A stretch of 64,000 bases of DNA from Siderastrea radians. Taxonomy: Eukaryota; Cnidaria; Anthozoa; Scleractinia; Rhizangiidae. Of this stretch, positions 11,696 to 21,962 are shown piece after piece. Every line of letters starts with the position of its first letter. Position 1 is the first letter of the stretch. Under the pieces are notes generated by a model. That model worked only from the letters and a program-made list of their open reading frames with translations, searched no databases and was not told the origin of the DNA. Location: the NCBI GenBank assembly GCA_964017195.1, contig OZ024894.1, forward strand, positions 3,924,847-3,988,846. The letters are read 5' to 3'. Position numbers and translations under genes: made by a program.

Positions 11696-13070
11696 AATTG
11701 ATTTATTCATTGATTGATTGTTTGTTCAATACGTATCTTACCTTGCAGGGTTTACCCAGTGGTCAGCTTGGGGTCCCTGTGACAAAAGCTGTGGGGGTGG
11801 TAGAAGATCAAAGACAAGAGTTTGTCTTAACGGTCAGCCTTGCCTTGGAAAAGTTCTGAAACGAAAGAAGTGCAATACCCAGCCTTGCCGTGAGTACCAG
11901 TTTCTTTGAACATTCCTTTCCCAGAGTTAGACCTCGCACTATGTTGTTTTGCTCGACAGTTTTTCTTCAAAGTTTAACTTCCAGATATAACCATCATATC
12001 GGTATAAAAGGATGTTAGTTCATAAAAACTACAAAAAAACGCCTGAAAAACAACAGTGATTACCGTGTTGTTGTGAGTGGCATTTTTTTATATATATACA
12101 TCCCATCTCTCCATCTCTTTCGCACTGTTAAGCAAAGACATCTAAGGCGGTCACTTTAATGAGGGTATTAAAGGTATTAAAGTACTTATAAGTAGATATT
12201 ATTTGGACGATCAGTGTTTATCATGTTACTTAAAACGAGTTTTCTTTCCGTAAACGAACATGTTCAATTCCCACAAGTTTATTTAACTTTGGTAGCATCC
12301 CTGGAGACAAGCGACGCAAAAAAAAACTGATTATACATGCAGTGACACTGCTTCAAACAAACTCTGACGAAGGCAACAGAGAGTTGTCGAAAATATAGTT
12401 TCTTACAAGTTTTTATAACATCATTTTAACTTTTTATATTTTTTACATCAGTTTCAAAATCGTTTTTAGTAACATACTTATAAGTAGTTTAGCTGAAATT
12501 GCTAGTTGGGTTTTATTTTGTGCCGCACACCTTCTAAACGTCGTTTACGGTACACGAAGGTAGCACATTGTTGGTGACCAAATTAATTTCGAATTAATCA
12601 CGGTTTTTTGAAGCCCCTACGATCCATCTCCGCTCACTCGCCCGTCCCGATCCTGAACTTTAAGGGGGCATTCTAGTCAAATGCCCTGTTTTCCCAACGT
12701 TTTAGCCCTTTTTCTTAATAACTCCATGAAATTTCATTCAATACAAAAACGCTTCAATAGGGTTGTAGTACTTGCTCAGATAAATATCCCATTAAAGTGA
12801 AAATAAAGATAAAAATGGGGGGGGGGGGAGGGATTGACGAATTTTATGAAATTGACAATTGATGAAAAATAAAGGTGAGTGAAAATTAAAATTAAAATTA
12901 ACAATTAAACCAGAGTGCCCCCTTAAACTGTTTCAGTACTTGATAATAAAAGTTAAATGTTTTAGGGCGTATGAAATCTCATATCGTTTGGTTTAGAGGG
13001 TTAAAAAGGCTTAAAGCTCCCTGTAACAAATCCAAAGTCACAAAGTTATCTTTTTCTTTCCTCAGCATAA
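7632..13070 (+). CDS. Secreted protein: Cys-rich N-terminal region plus four TSP1 repeats
   Basis: Seven coding exons: 7632-7918, 8557-8831, 9173-9349, 9947-10117, 10788-10964, 11749-11889 and 13066-13070. They join in frame to 1,233 nt, giving 410 residues. Residues 1-20 are a signal peptide (MEVLIIFQLLLLLWASPTEC). About residues 21-188 form a Cys-rich region I do not recognise. Four thrombospondin type 1 repeats follow, one per exon, with WSxW and CSxTCG-type motifs suited to C-mannosylation and O-fucosylation; the third has CSVNCG, losing the fucosylation Thr. The protein should be secreted or matrix-bound. TSP1 repeats usually bind glycans or other matrix proteins; the ligand here is unknown. 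The start follows a splice acceptor at 7623. AATAAA signals lie at 13162 and 13191. A paralogue lies inverted at 25157-36695. Introns carry repeats but no recognisable gene. Confidence 0.88.
8097..8345 (-). repeat. Dispersed repeat fragment in intron 1
   Basis: Bases 8097-8170 read on the minus strand resemble 34541-34620 (ATATCCATACCCACCC, then GGAAATTCTGAGGG). Bases 8305-8345 (TAGTCCATCTCAGGG) resemble the repeat at 50108 and, more loosely, that at 36085. These are interspersed repeat pieces without coding content. Confidence 0.5.
8557..8831 (+). CDS. TSP1 gene 1, coding exon 2
   Basis: Second half of the Cys-rich region, with paired cysteines (AQCC, RCC) and a GFFTTGPNFLSDIGMAQCC core also present in the paralogue. 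The acceptor is CCTCACCAG and the donor CCAG|GTAAGA. Confidence 0.88.
9173..9349 (+). CDS. TSP1 gene 1, exon 3 (TSP1 repeat 1)
   Basis: A complete TSP1 repeat, WSNWAPWEACSSTCGPG onward, 177 nt, phase 1 at both ends. Acceptor TTCACACAG, donor G|GTATGT. Confidence 0.92.
9947..10117 (+). CDS. TSP1 gene 1, exon 4 (TSP1 repeat 2)
   Basis: A TSP1 repeat with GGWSDWTDWGDCSVTCG, 171 nt, phase 1-1. Acceptor GCTACAG, donor C|GTAAGT. Confidence 0.92.
10788..10964 (+). CDS. TSP1 gene 1, exon 5 (TSP1 repeat 3)
   Basis: A TSP1 repeat with GGWSEWSSWSACSVNCG, 177 nt, phase 1-1. Asn replaces Thr at the usual O-fucose position. The C-terminal part is Lys/Arg rich. Acceptor TTTGTAG, donor C|GTAAGT. Confidence 0.9.
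11625..11730. repeat. (TGAT)n microsatellite
   Basis: About 100 bp of degenerate TGAT/TGATTGATTG repeats, ending about 20 bases before exon 6 of the TSP1 gene. It resembles the TTGA-type tail of a non-LTR element, but no element body is recognised. Confidence 0.8.
11749..11889 (+). CDS. TSP1 gene 1, exon 6 (TSP1 repeat 4, short)
   Basis: A shorter TSP1 repeat, FTQWSAWGPCDKSCGGG onward, 141 nt, phase 1-1. Acceptor CCTTGCAG, donor C|GTGAGT. Read-through without splicing would add about six residues and stop. Confidence 0.88.
13066..13070 (+). CDS. TSP1 gene 1, terminal coding exon (5 nt)
   Basis: After acceptor TTTCCTCAG the two bases CA complete a Pro codon, followed at once by TAA. The 3' UTR runs on to the AATAAA signals. 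The inverted paralogue has the same layout and a similar following sequence, which supports this minimal exon. Confidence 0.75.
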
Positions 13071-13161
13071 AGGCTAGGAAAAGCAAGCCCAGCAAACTGT
13101 CCCAACGACGGAATAACAATAATCAATGGATTATCCAAGATAACTAGCACTGGCGAGTTAA

Positions 13162-13196
13162 AATAAAGGAAGTAATTATGAAACTAAAAGAATAAA
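13162..13196 (+). promoter_or_regulatory. Polyadenylation signals of TSP1 gene 1
   Basis: Two AATAAA hexamers, at 13162-13167 and 13191-13196, lie about 90-125 nt after the stop codon. Confidence 0.6.
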
Positions 13197-13556
13197 ATAA
13201 AGGTCAGTTACGAGTGTGGCAGTCTCCATTTGTTGCGGAGTGGTTACACTGGCATACAGTGGCATTCAACGGTAAAGCGTAAGGGGTCTTCCTCACATGT
13301 TAAACAAATCTAAATGAAATCCAAGCTCAAGAAAGACAAACATTTTCAATTTTATTGTTCTCGCTTTCGCTTGTTGGTTTTTCTTTTTGTACAATTTCCG
13401 CATCTGAGCTTGTGTTGCAAATCTAAAATCGGTTTTAGCTGAAAGAAGGTTGTACAATAGGTGAGGTATCCTGCTTCCAATTTTTTTTTTTTTACAAAAA
13501 ATGGTTCATTGCAACGCACCCTGCATCGGACGAAGTTGACACCCTTTTTTTAGTTG

Positions 13557-13609
13557 CTTTGTAAATGAGAAAAAGTAGCGCTGAGTTCTACTTTTCGTCA
13601 TTTACAAAG
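13557..13609. repeat. Imperfect 22-bp hairpin
   Basis: Arms 13557-13577 and 13588-13609 (CTTTGTAAATGA... / ...TCATTTACAAAG) pair with a mismatch or one-base gap around a loop of about ten bases. Confidence 0.6.
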
Positions 13610-13768
13610 TTGATAAAGGCAGGTCTGTAAAAGTTTATAGAACTTAAAAAAAAGAAGAAGAAAAGAAACTGGTATGTTTTGATTCTTTGGCCAAAGATCC
13701 AAATATATTTTGCCTTTTTTAAACTTATGTTTATTTCAAGTTCTGCAGCCAAAAAGGTTACGCCACTC

Positions 13769-13840
13769 GGGCCTGTCCGGGAGTCGAACCCGGGACCTCT
13801 CGCACCCAAAGCGAGAATCATGCCACTAGACCAACAGGCC
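13769..13840 (-). tRNA. tRNA-Pro (TGG)
   Basis: The minus strand gives a 72-nt cloverleaf: acceptor GGCCTGT pairs perfectly with ACAGGCC, the D arm has GGTCTAGTGGCATGA, and the anticodon stem CTCGC/GCGAG closes the loop TTTGGGT with anticodon TGG at 13806-13808. The T arm is GGTTCGACTCC and the discriminator base is C. A TTTTT run about ten bases downstream fits a Pol III terminator. All conserved positions including T33 are intact, so it is probably functional. Confidence 0.88.
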
Positions 13841-14990
13841 GGTGATATGCTTCGAAGTCTCCTTTTAACATTTTATTTGAATTTCTCTATAACACCTGCC
13901 TGGTCAAGGACTGGTACCAAAACTGTAGACTGACTCCCTGTGTCCTTAATTAGCAGGTTTTAATCTCTTTATACGATAGTTCCCGGCTTTTTTAAAACAT
14001 GAACGTCTTAAAGGAAACAAGAAAAGATCTTGGGGCATTAGACCCGGCAGTCCTTTCCCACTTGAATCCTAGAGTAAAAAAAAATAATAATAGTGCTAGC
14101 GTCGCACACGCGAAATATACGGGGTTTGTTTTGTCAAGCGAAAACCGGAAGTTCTGAACGAGTCACCTACGAAAAGAAAAGAAAAGCAAAAAAGCCCTAG
14201 GGGCAACACGGCCCCGGGGGAGACTCTGGTGTAATGGGATTGTTACCGCGATAATCCTGCAATTAACCGTTCTTAGTTTTGTTACAGTGAGTGCCCCTGG
14301 AACAACCAATAAAAAAAAATTGTTTTTTTCTATTACCCCACAAAACCTCTCCTTTCTGGTGTAAACTTTTCAAGAGTTTCCTTATAAGGCTAAAACAAAG
14401 ACGACAGAAGACGAAAAAATCGACGGACAATACAAGAGGACTTTCAAGTCCAACCCATTTTTGCACTAAAAAGACTTGTTTGTCATACTGAACTTCTGAG
14501 CGCGCGAAGGCCTAAGTAGCGCGCTAAAGCTACCGTCATTAGCGTCATTTCAGAATTTCCTAATTGTTAATTACACCATCGAATAAACTGTCCTGAGTTT
14601 ATTGCGCAAAATATTTTCTTTTGTTCGTTTGTTTTTACTGGCATAATTCAAGGCAAGTATATAAGATGAATAAAGTCTGTAAACTAAATTAAATTCAGAT
14701 AATCATAGGCAAATATACGCCAGTATTCGATTGAAAAAGTAACAAATAAACGACGTCATAATTGTAATCGTCATAATCGACTTGATTGGTTTTGTCAACT
14801 TGCAATTGATAAAGTGGCCTTAAGCTTCTACCACACCGTGCCGTAAGCATTACAAATTGCATTGAAACTCAACCAGACGCAAAACTCTCCTCTTAGATAT
14901 CAATTTCTACTTGACTAAACGAGGAGAGGGCGAACCATAGCGACGAAAACGGTTGTATCAAGATTCACTGCTCAACTAAACTGAAGTTAA
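13841..14990. other. Gene-free stretch upstream of the membrane-protein gene
   Basis: No coding exon, tRNA or clear mobile element is seen. Open frames at 14263-14491 on both strands lack domains. Confidence 0.5.
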
Positions 14991-15000
14991 ACCTAAAGGA

Positions 15001-16562
15001 ATGTCGTCAACTGAAAGCTGTGCGCTCGACAAAATGCCACTAGCATCGAAGGAAAATGGGATGGACAAAAACGAAGAAAACCAAAGTGAGCCCGTCGCCT
15101 CACAAACTACCATGGAAAAGGTTTTAGAAAACGTAGAGCTAGATTCAGAGGAGAGGGAGGATTTAAGAAATTTCGCAGTTTCATTACTAAAAGGATACAA
15201 CATCGAAGAGGACGTCAAAAAGGCTGTTGACAGTGGAAACATCGAAGAATATTACAGAGATCTCGCGAAAAAGCTCGAAGAAACAACGAACGCGAAAGGT
15301 ATAACGGTTGCGGAAGGATGTTTGAAATTTAATGAACAGGCTTTGGTATTTTTTAAAGAAGAAATCGAAAGGAAAAGGAATGAATCAATCAATCAATCAA
15401 TAAACTTTATTTACCCTCGAATTTACAGTGTAGCACTCAAGTGCTAATATCTTCGAGCTAATTACATTAATAAATAATTACAATAAAAAGTTAATTCTAT
15501 ATAACAAATCAGATAACTAACTACCTGGGTGAACATGACTATGGTGAAAATTTTAAAGCAAAGTTTAATTCATTACCAGACCCCGTGAAGCGACTTGTGA
15601 AAAGGGCTTGGAGTTTAGGTGATTACAAATTGAAGGTCTATGATTGTGTCAAAAGAGTACTAAGTGAAGATTCTCTCGTTTTTCAAGCGAAATGTTCCGA
15701 AGAAGCTCAACGTATCGCCAACAAAGTCTTAGTCGCCACCAAGGCGATGTGCTTACAACTCCAAGAAAGTGGATCTAAAACGAGCTGTTCAACTACAGAT
15801 GAAGTTGTGACAAGCTTTGAGAAAGATGATGGGAACGATCTGATGGATAGCAAGTCGGATGAGGACAGCAAGAAGCCGCCAGTCACAGACCAAGATGACG
15901 AACACGTGATCCCAACACCTCCGCCACCACCCCCAGTAAAATCGCTGTGCCGTGACAAAGTAGATGAAATTAATGAAAGCATCTTGGAACACAGAAAATA
16001 CCAGCTAAATCAGATCAAAAAAGAACTAAACTTTGCCATCGCAAGGCTGACCTCCGAAGTGATAAAGTCATATGAACAAACTACCGCCCTGCAGAAACAT
16101 GTTGCGCCATCGCTGGAGAAATCATCTGTGGACTTCATGCAAAATCAAGAAACCAAGAAGACGTACTTCATCAAAGAAATTGCAACACGTATACACAAGG
16201 TCCTCAGATTGCTAACACCTGAACCTGAAATTGATGATCCAAACCTTCAACTTGAAGACCTCAGTGAGACAATCAGGTTATTGTATCTCTTGCAAGCTAC
16301 CCAAAAATATCCCGTGGATAAAGCTTCAGTCAAGATAACATCAACTAATGAAAAAATTAAAGTTGAATTTTATATTCTGCTACTTCTAACAGTGATTGTG
16401 ACTGTGATGGCGCTGAGTTTGAATGGAGAATGGCTTGCGTTGATAATGTTTATGGCCCTTGTGTTTGTTTTCATGATTAAGTCGTGGCAAGGAATTCTCT
16501 CCGTCAGAAAGAAGAGCGTTGAAGTGTTTCGAAGGGTGAAAAAGTCAGAGAAGATAGATTGA
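15001..16562 (+). CDS. Interrupted gene: helical protein with two C-terminal membrane segments
   Basis: I do not recognise this family. The first frame (15001-15384) starts at ATG and encodes a charged, Glu/Lys-rich, mostly helical segment. A 149-bp repeat (15385-15533) then interrupts it and introduces a stop at 15446. The second frame resumes at 15534 and runs to the stop at 16562: helical, then an acidic linker with a Pro run (TPPPPPPVKSL), a further helical region, and two hydrophobic segments near 16362-16424 and 16434-16490 separated by NGEW, then a basic tail. Without the insert the frames are contiguous (470 residues). No GT-AG pair that keeps the frame was found across the insert, so this allele may be inactive, or the second frame may be made alone. 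Cytosolic helical domain and tail anchoring are inference. Confidence 0.7.
15385..15533 (-). mobile_element. 5'-truncated non-LTR element tail inserted in a coding exon
   Basis: The 149-bp insert (including one duplicate) is flanked by TGAA at 15381-15384 and 15530-15533, a possible 4-bp target duplication. Read on the minus strand it ends AAATAAAGTTTATTGATTGATTGA, that is, an AATAAA-bearing 3' end with a TTGA microsatellite tail, as in CR1/L2-like elements. Its removal restores the reading frame exactly. Confidence 0.72.
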
Positions 16563-16718
16563 AGTTTTAAGCGGACTTTCCATGGAAAAAAAAATTATAC
16601 TTAACTGGGCTGAGGACAACTTATACTGACTTACCACATTTGCTTTATTAAAAACGCTAGGTGGTTCAAGTTTCATTTTTTCTGTTGACATGTTTGTATT
16701 TCTGTTCTTCAGACATTC

Positions 16719-16724
16719 AATAAA
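16719..16724 (+). promoter_or_regulatory. Polyadenylation signal
   Basis: AATAAA lies about 160 nt after the stop codon of the interrupted membrane-protein gene, so that transcription unit may still have its 3' end. Confidence 0.6.
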
Positions 16725-17509
16725 TGACAGTGAATTGGTGATATAGAAGAACGTGATTTACTGATCAAAATTTGCGTGGCAAAAATAGCACGTGTTGCCA
16801 TTTTTTTAGGGGCGGCAGTTTACTAATTTGCAATTCGATTTACACTTGCAAGTTTCACAGGACAAGTGGATGCAAAAAGGCCAGCTGAGAAGGCGCTAAC
16901 GAGGGATTAAAATTTACCCCAGGTTCCTGTTTCTCTTGTTTAATAGAGTTTTCACTGCTGATATTACATGGAAAATCCTTGTCTATAAGAGTGATTTTAA
17001 AACTGATGGTAATCCTGGGTGAGCTTAACTCTGCTTTGAACAACGTGGGACCTGGTTAAATTACAGAGTTGATGAGAATTTAAGACAAGTTACAGTATCT
17101 CGCCAAAAAACAATGTTCAGCTGTCTAATACATTGCTAAATTCAAATGTAACTAAATTGGATTTAAAAAGATTTTTAAGAGTAAAGCAGAGCAAGTAGTC
17201 TGGGGATAAACTGTAAGATTACAAGAGTGAAAGGCACTTGAAGTTTGTTAAGCTTGTTAAAATTTTCGTGACAGTATGTCCGGAAACCAAAATTGCAATC
17301 CTGATGGAACTTTAAGTTGTTAAACTGTTACCTTGTTTCTCAAGTTTATATTTTCAAGCTTTAATCACTTTTCTACTTCACGATAATTAACCAAGCTTAG
17401 GACAGGTTTCTGGCTGGAATGGTAGTCAATGACTTGAGAGCGTACGAGATTTGATGAGAGCACAGTTGTATTGCAAATCACTGACAGGATAGAGAAGCAG
17501 TCGCGAAGT
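16725..17509. other. Gene-free stretch
   Basis: No supported coding exon or recognised repeat between the polyadenylation signal of the membrane-protein gene and the ATT microsatellite at 17510. Confidence 0.45.
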
Positions 17510-17516
17510 AATAATG

Positions 17517-17568
<52 letters not shown>

Positions 17569-17570
17569 TA
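17510..17570. repeat. (ATT)n microsatellite tail
   Basis: About 60 bp of AAT/ATT repeats at the 3' end of the LINE fragment. Confidence 0.9.
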
Positions 17571-18760
17571 CTTTATTTATATAGCGCTATTTCTATCGCT
17601 ATTCAATAGCGCTTAACAAGTATTTTAAATTTACACCTCTATACAAAAACGTTACAATATGTTTGTAATAAAAGATAAAAGAGCAATAAAAGAGTAAGAC
17701 ACTAAAAATGACTTTAAAAGAATAAAAAGACTAGCTAGTTTACGTAGTATATTAAGTAATTCTAAAAAGAAAACACTAAATTATAAAATACCTAACTAAA
17801 AGCTTTGCTAAAAAGATATATATGTCTTTAGCTTGCGCTTAAACTCTGATATATTATTGCAAGCTCGAATGTCAGACGATGAAGCATTCCACAGTTGTGG
17901 CGCGGCTACAGGGAATGATCGAAAACCGTAGTTGTGCAGATTATGCTTAACCTCCACCAACCGATGGCCATTCATAGAACGTAGGTTGCGTCTTGGGACA
18001 TATCTCTCAACTAGAACAGACAGATATGATGGGACTATAAGCCCATCATGCACTTAAATGTCGTTAGAAGAATCTTAAAAACTATGTGCTCTTCTATAGG
18101 TAGCCAGTGAAGTTTATAAAGTACCGGTGTAATATGTTCACATTTGCCCTTAAGTGTCACAATCCGGGCTGCTACATTCTGAACATGCTGCAGCTTCTTT
18201 AGAGTTTGTTTAGGCAGTCCAACTAATAGTGAATTTCAGAAATCTAATCTAGAGGATACAAAAGCATGTACTAGCATTTCAGCAGTATGAAGACTTAAAT
18301 ATTTCCTAATGCGACTAATATTCCTGAGATGACAGAAAGCTGACTTGCACATAGCAGCAATGTGGTTTCCCATAGACATGGATGTGTCGAAAATTACACC
18401 AATGTTTCTGGCTTTAGAAGATAGGTCGATTTCCTCATCACAGACTGAGATAGACATCAGTGGGGGTAGTGGGCGATGACAAGCCTTCAAGACAAGTAAC
18501 TCGGTCTTGTCTCTGTTCATCTTTAACATGTTTGCCGTCATCCAAGCATCAATGTCACGCACACAAGCTTCCATCGCCACTTTAGCCATTTCAGCGGATG
18601 ATTTAAAGGTGAGATACAGCTGCGTATCATCAGCTTAAAGGTGGAACTGGACTTGATGGTACCTCATAATATCACCTAATGGGGACGTGTAGAGCAGGAA
18701 TAGAATGGGTCCGAGGACACTACCCTGAGGTACACCACAGCGGAGCTCACAACGAGATGA
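17510..18760 (-). mobile_element. LINE fragment (CR1/L2-like), 5'-truncated
   Basis: Read on the minus strand from about 18755: [16 protein letters not shown] (reverse transcriptase motif), then ADDTQLY (the catalytic FADD/YADD region), then DIDAWMTANMLKMNRDKTE, LSSKARNIGVIFD, CKSAFCHLRNISRIRKYL, and a C-terminal region with LHWLPIEEHIVFKILL, LRSMNGHRL and VAAPQLWNASS-type motifs. All are typical of CR1/L2/jockey-group reverse transcriptases. Stops break the frame, for example just before ADDTQLY and near 18240, so it is dead. The 3' end carries AATAAAG followed by an (ATT)n tail at 17510-17570. Confidence 0.85.
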
Positions 18761-19699
18761 CTGAAAGAGAAAAAAAGAAAGAGTTGACTTTTTTCACCGA
18801 TGAATTTAAAAGAACTTTTGTGTACATTGAAATTCGATGAGAGTGGATGGCAGTGCGGGTCCGCTCGAGGTAAAAACAAAAATGAGTAGAAAAAAACGAG
18901 TGCAATAAGCGCGCGCACAGTGTAGCGCGCGCAGAACATTGTAAAAGAATATTTGGAATTTGAAATGATCAAAGCGCGTATCAAAGTTAACCGTCTGTCA
19001 GTTTAACAGTCTTCTTTTGGTGGAACAGTAGCTTATTGTTACTCTGGTGTGATTCACAAAACGTTTGAAGCCTTGCAAGAGAAAGTAAAATAAAACAGAC
19101 GGACCCAAAGAAAACCAAGTAAGGAAATTTACCATTTTTGTTTTCAAGTTGCCAGAGTATGATTTTATATAGTGGTTTTTTAAATAGCGCTATTTTTTAT
19201 CCAATCAGATGTAGCAAAATCAAAGCAAATGCGAATTACTTTTGACACTCAAAAGAAATCCACTTTATGGGGGTTGAGCTCTCGTTCTTGCTCCGCGAAT
19301 TATTCTTCCTCCTTAAGTAAGTCCAGAAAAAAAAGTATAAGTAAACCTTGTTTCGGTCAAGGCATTTGCCTAAAATTTAGAATGCGGGTTTGAGGTTAGC
19401 ACACCAACTTACAATGACACAAAATATGGTGCTGACAAAAAAAGGTTTTTTGGTTTAATCACGGCCTCCGGGTTGGTTATTTATATAGTGTTTCATGATC
19501 AGAAAAACTTCGAGGTAGGCAACTCATGACAACAGTCATGAGGACTTCTTTTCAGTATTTTTACGCATATTTACTGGGGGCGGTAAATTAATTTGTCTCG
19601 GTAAAGAGCGCTTACAAGCACAATTTTATGCTTAGCGTGGTAAAAGGTAAAGCGGACCCAGTGTGTAACCATAGCTGTTATTCTTTTCAGGCATCCAGG
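18761..19699. other. Upstream region of the GIY-YIG-like gene
   Basis: No coding exon. A possible untranslated first exon could end at a donor-like CCAA|GTAAGG at 19119, matching the acceptor CTTTTCAG at 19690. A short inverted pair GCGCGCGC / GCGCGCGC lies near 18910-18935. The exact promoter is not visible. Confidence 0.35.
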
Positions 19700-20161
19700 A
19701 TGGCTTACGCAGTTGATGCATATAACTACGATGCTACAGAAGATGACTTAAAAAGCATGAAATACTACCGCGAGCGGTTAAACGCACGTCCATTGACTTC
19801 AGCTCTACGAAGCTTTGACATGAACGACAAGTACGAATCCACGCGGTTACCAGGCGTCTACGAGATCAGTCAAGACTCCAAAGTCATTTACATCGGCGGG
19901 AACCCGTGCCTTTCCAACATCCGGGACTGTCTGAATGCCCACTTTAGCGGGAATGATGGTTTGCCTATTGGCGAGTATTTGAGCGGCCCGGCGAAGACTA
20001 AGTGGAACTCGATATTTGTTCGTTGGTTAACATGCGCGAGACCGAATGAAGTAGCGTGGTTTTTGTTAAATGATTATCAAATGCATCACGGACATTATCC
20101 ACCTTTTAATTATCCATCAGAAAAGTATACCACTTTGGAGAGTTCTTCCTCTCATGAATAG
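19700..20161 (+). CDS. Small GIY-YIG-domain-like protein
   Basis: A single coding exon for 153 residues. The start at 19700 lies nine bases after a clear acceptor (TTCTTTTCAG|GCATCCAGG ATG). Residues 52-126 resemble a GIY-YIG nuclease fold: GVY at 52-54, a spaced IYIGG at 63-67, Arg75 in IRDCL, His81, and Glu117 in NEVAWFLLNDY. In this family two Tyr, one Arg and one Glu form the active site, and all four have plausible candidates here. Apart from the N-terminal 50 residues there is no second domain, so it could be a nuclease or a domain reused for binding. It is not close to the Penelope-type GIY-YIG remnant at 48540-48882. AATAAA lies near 20739. Assignment rests on motif spacing only. Confidence 0.72.
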   Translation: MAYAVDAYNYDATEDDLKSMKYYRERLNARPLTSALRSFDMNDKYESTRLPGVYEISQDSKVIYIGGNPCLSNIRDCLNAHFSGNDGLPIGEYLSGPAKTKWNSIFVRWLTCARPNEVAWFLLNDYQMHHGHYPPFNYPSEKYTTLESSSSHE

Positions 20162-20738
20162 CTTCTTTCTTTCTTTTTCTTTGTTTTATAGTTTTACATT
20201 ATTTTCGTAACAGTAATGGCGTAATTTCGATCAAGTTTTTTGACGCCGAATTTTAATACTTCTCTCATTTATTTTACCGCACAGATAATATTTCAAAACT
20301 ATTTTTATTTTCTTTTTATTTGTATATCTTTGTATCATTTTCATCTAAATTTTGGACAGAATCAATCGTTGTAAAATTTTTCGATAAAGGTTTTCATTTA
20401 TTTCACGAAAAGGTACTTTTTTAACTCTAATTTTTCAATGATCTTCCACAATTACTTTGCTTGAAAAAAATCACCACTTGGAGTCTAAAATTAACTATTA
20501 TTCGTTCTAAATTTATCGGCTACAGTGTACGTGCACGTGGCTAAGTTAAGATTTGCAAGCATCTTGTTTTGCGAAATATTTGTTTTTATTTCATCAACGT
20601 AGCAGCAACGACAATAAGCCATTCATGCTTGTTGTAACAGTTTCCCGGTGTTTGAAGTTAAACGCTGCCAATATTCATTTGTGCAATGCTATGCGAATTT
20701 TTCGGTGTCTTGCCCATCTGGTCTACAAGTTAAATCAA

Positions 20739-20744
20739 TAAAAT
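20739..20744 (+). promoter_or_regulatory. Polyadenylation signal
   Basis: An AATAAA hexamer about 580 nt after the stop codon of the GIY-YIG-like gene. A closer signal was not seen. Confidence 0.4.
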
Positions 20745-21609
20745 TTTAAAGTGTATGATTACAAAGTATAATATGTTATACAAGCTTTTTTTTTTTTTTT
20801 TTTTCATAAGAACGCATAAAACTTGGCTGAGCCTGAGGATGTTCTTATTTTAGCCCATACATTTTTTTAAATTTGGGGGCAAATCTGAGCCTCAACGTTC
20901 TGATAGAAATGGTTCTTATAAAGAAAAAAGAGTGTACTACAACAGAAGCAAACGTGTGGTGGCCAAAAAACGGTAAATGTTCTGAAGTCTACCTTGCTCC
21001 TTTCGGAGGATTTCACAGCGTTACACGTGGGTAGACCAAAGTTTTTCATAGATTATTTGCCGGCTAAGATAACAGGCGGAAATTGACACGTAAAATGAAT
21101 TCGCAAAGTAATTACTTAAACGCCCCGAAATAAAACACCCATAAGATTTTACAGCAGTGCATTAAACGAACAGAGCATTAATTCGCTCGGTCAGTTCGCC
21201 TGTTATGATTTAGACAGACGCGTTGATTCACCCATGGTCATTAAATGGTAAGTGAAGGAAATTCACATATCTCGGTCCTTTTTTTGTTTGTTTGTTTGTT
21301 TGTTTGTTTGTTTTTTTGGGATAATTGTTGATTTGTCTACCATGGCATAACAGTTAGGGAATTTCTGCAAATAAGAAGTGGGTCTTTGCGCCCGCTAGCC
21401 TTTCCGCCATGCACTCAAAAATTCACTCATCCTAATTAGAGGATCCGTTGTTGCAGAAACATTTGCCGCTTGGCTAGGAGACTGACAGTAGAGGAACAAT
21501 TGCATGTTTTTGGACGGACAAGTCGTTTTAGTGTGAAAACGGGATGGGCAAGATTAGGACGTAAAAGTCGTGTTATTTTTCCCAACGATTTTTTCGTTTC
21601 TTCCAGTGA
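20745..21609. other. Gene-free stretch with homopolymer tracts
   Basis: A T-run of about 20 bases near 20787 and a (TTTG)n run near 21285-21315. No gene is supported; short frames lack domains. Confidence 0.5.
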
Positions 21610-21619
21610 TTTGTCCCTC

Positions 21620-21705
21620 TGTGATAGCCTCCCACGCAGTCGTTTTTAGGGGAGTGGGGAGGAGGGTAATACGACTCTCCTAAAAACGACTGCGGGGGAG
21701 GCTAC
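21620..21705. repeat. Short foldback repeat
   Basis: GCCTCCCACGCAGTCGTTTT around 21626-21650 pairs with AAAACGACTGCGGGGGAGGC around 21682-21703. The spacer is a G-rich stretch with GGGGAGGAGGG. Confidence 0.65.
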
Positions 21706-21962
21706 TCTGCACACATGCGCACACGAAGCTCCTGTCCTTCACCTAGCGTGAAAACCGTCGTCGTGCCAAAAATGTTTTCCATTTGGCCAAGCAAGCATTA
21801 TTTGCTGCCGAAACAGAGTGCTTGTGAAAAAACCGTAAGGCATATTTTTCCCTTCTCGGAGGCAACTTTCCGGAACAAAGTTAGGCTAGGTTATCCAGGT
21901 TTTACGTCCTGTTTCCTGAGGCATGTCAGTCACCTTGCCGAATTCCACCCGGGAGTCGGGGA

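Noticed and set aside
13588..13933. Open frames across tRNA-Pro (both strands)
   Set aside because: They are translations of the tRNA gene itself, and the same holds at 23455-23752.
15707..15992. Minus-strand open frames inside the membrane-protein gene
   Set aside because: They are shadows of the plus-strand coding sequence.
19628..19699. 24-codon N-terminal extension of the GIY-YIG-like protein
   Set aside because: It crosses a strong acceptor (TTCTTTTCAG) and would sit in intron or untranslated sequence.
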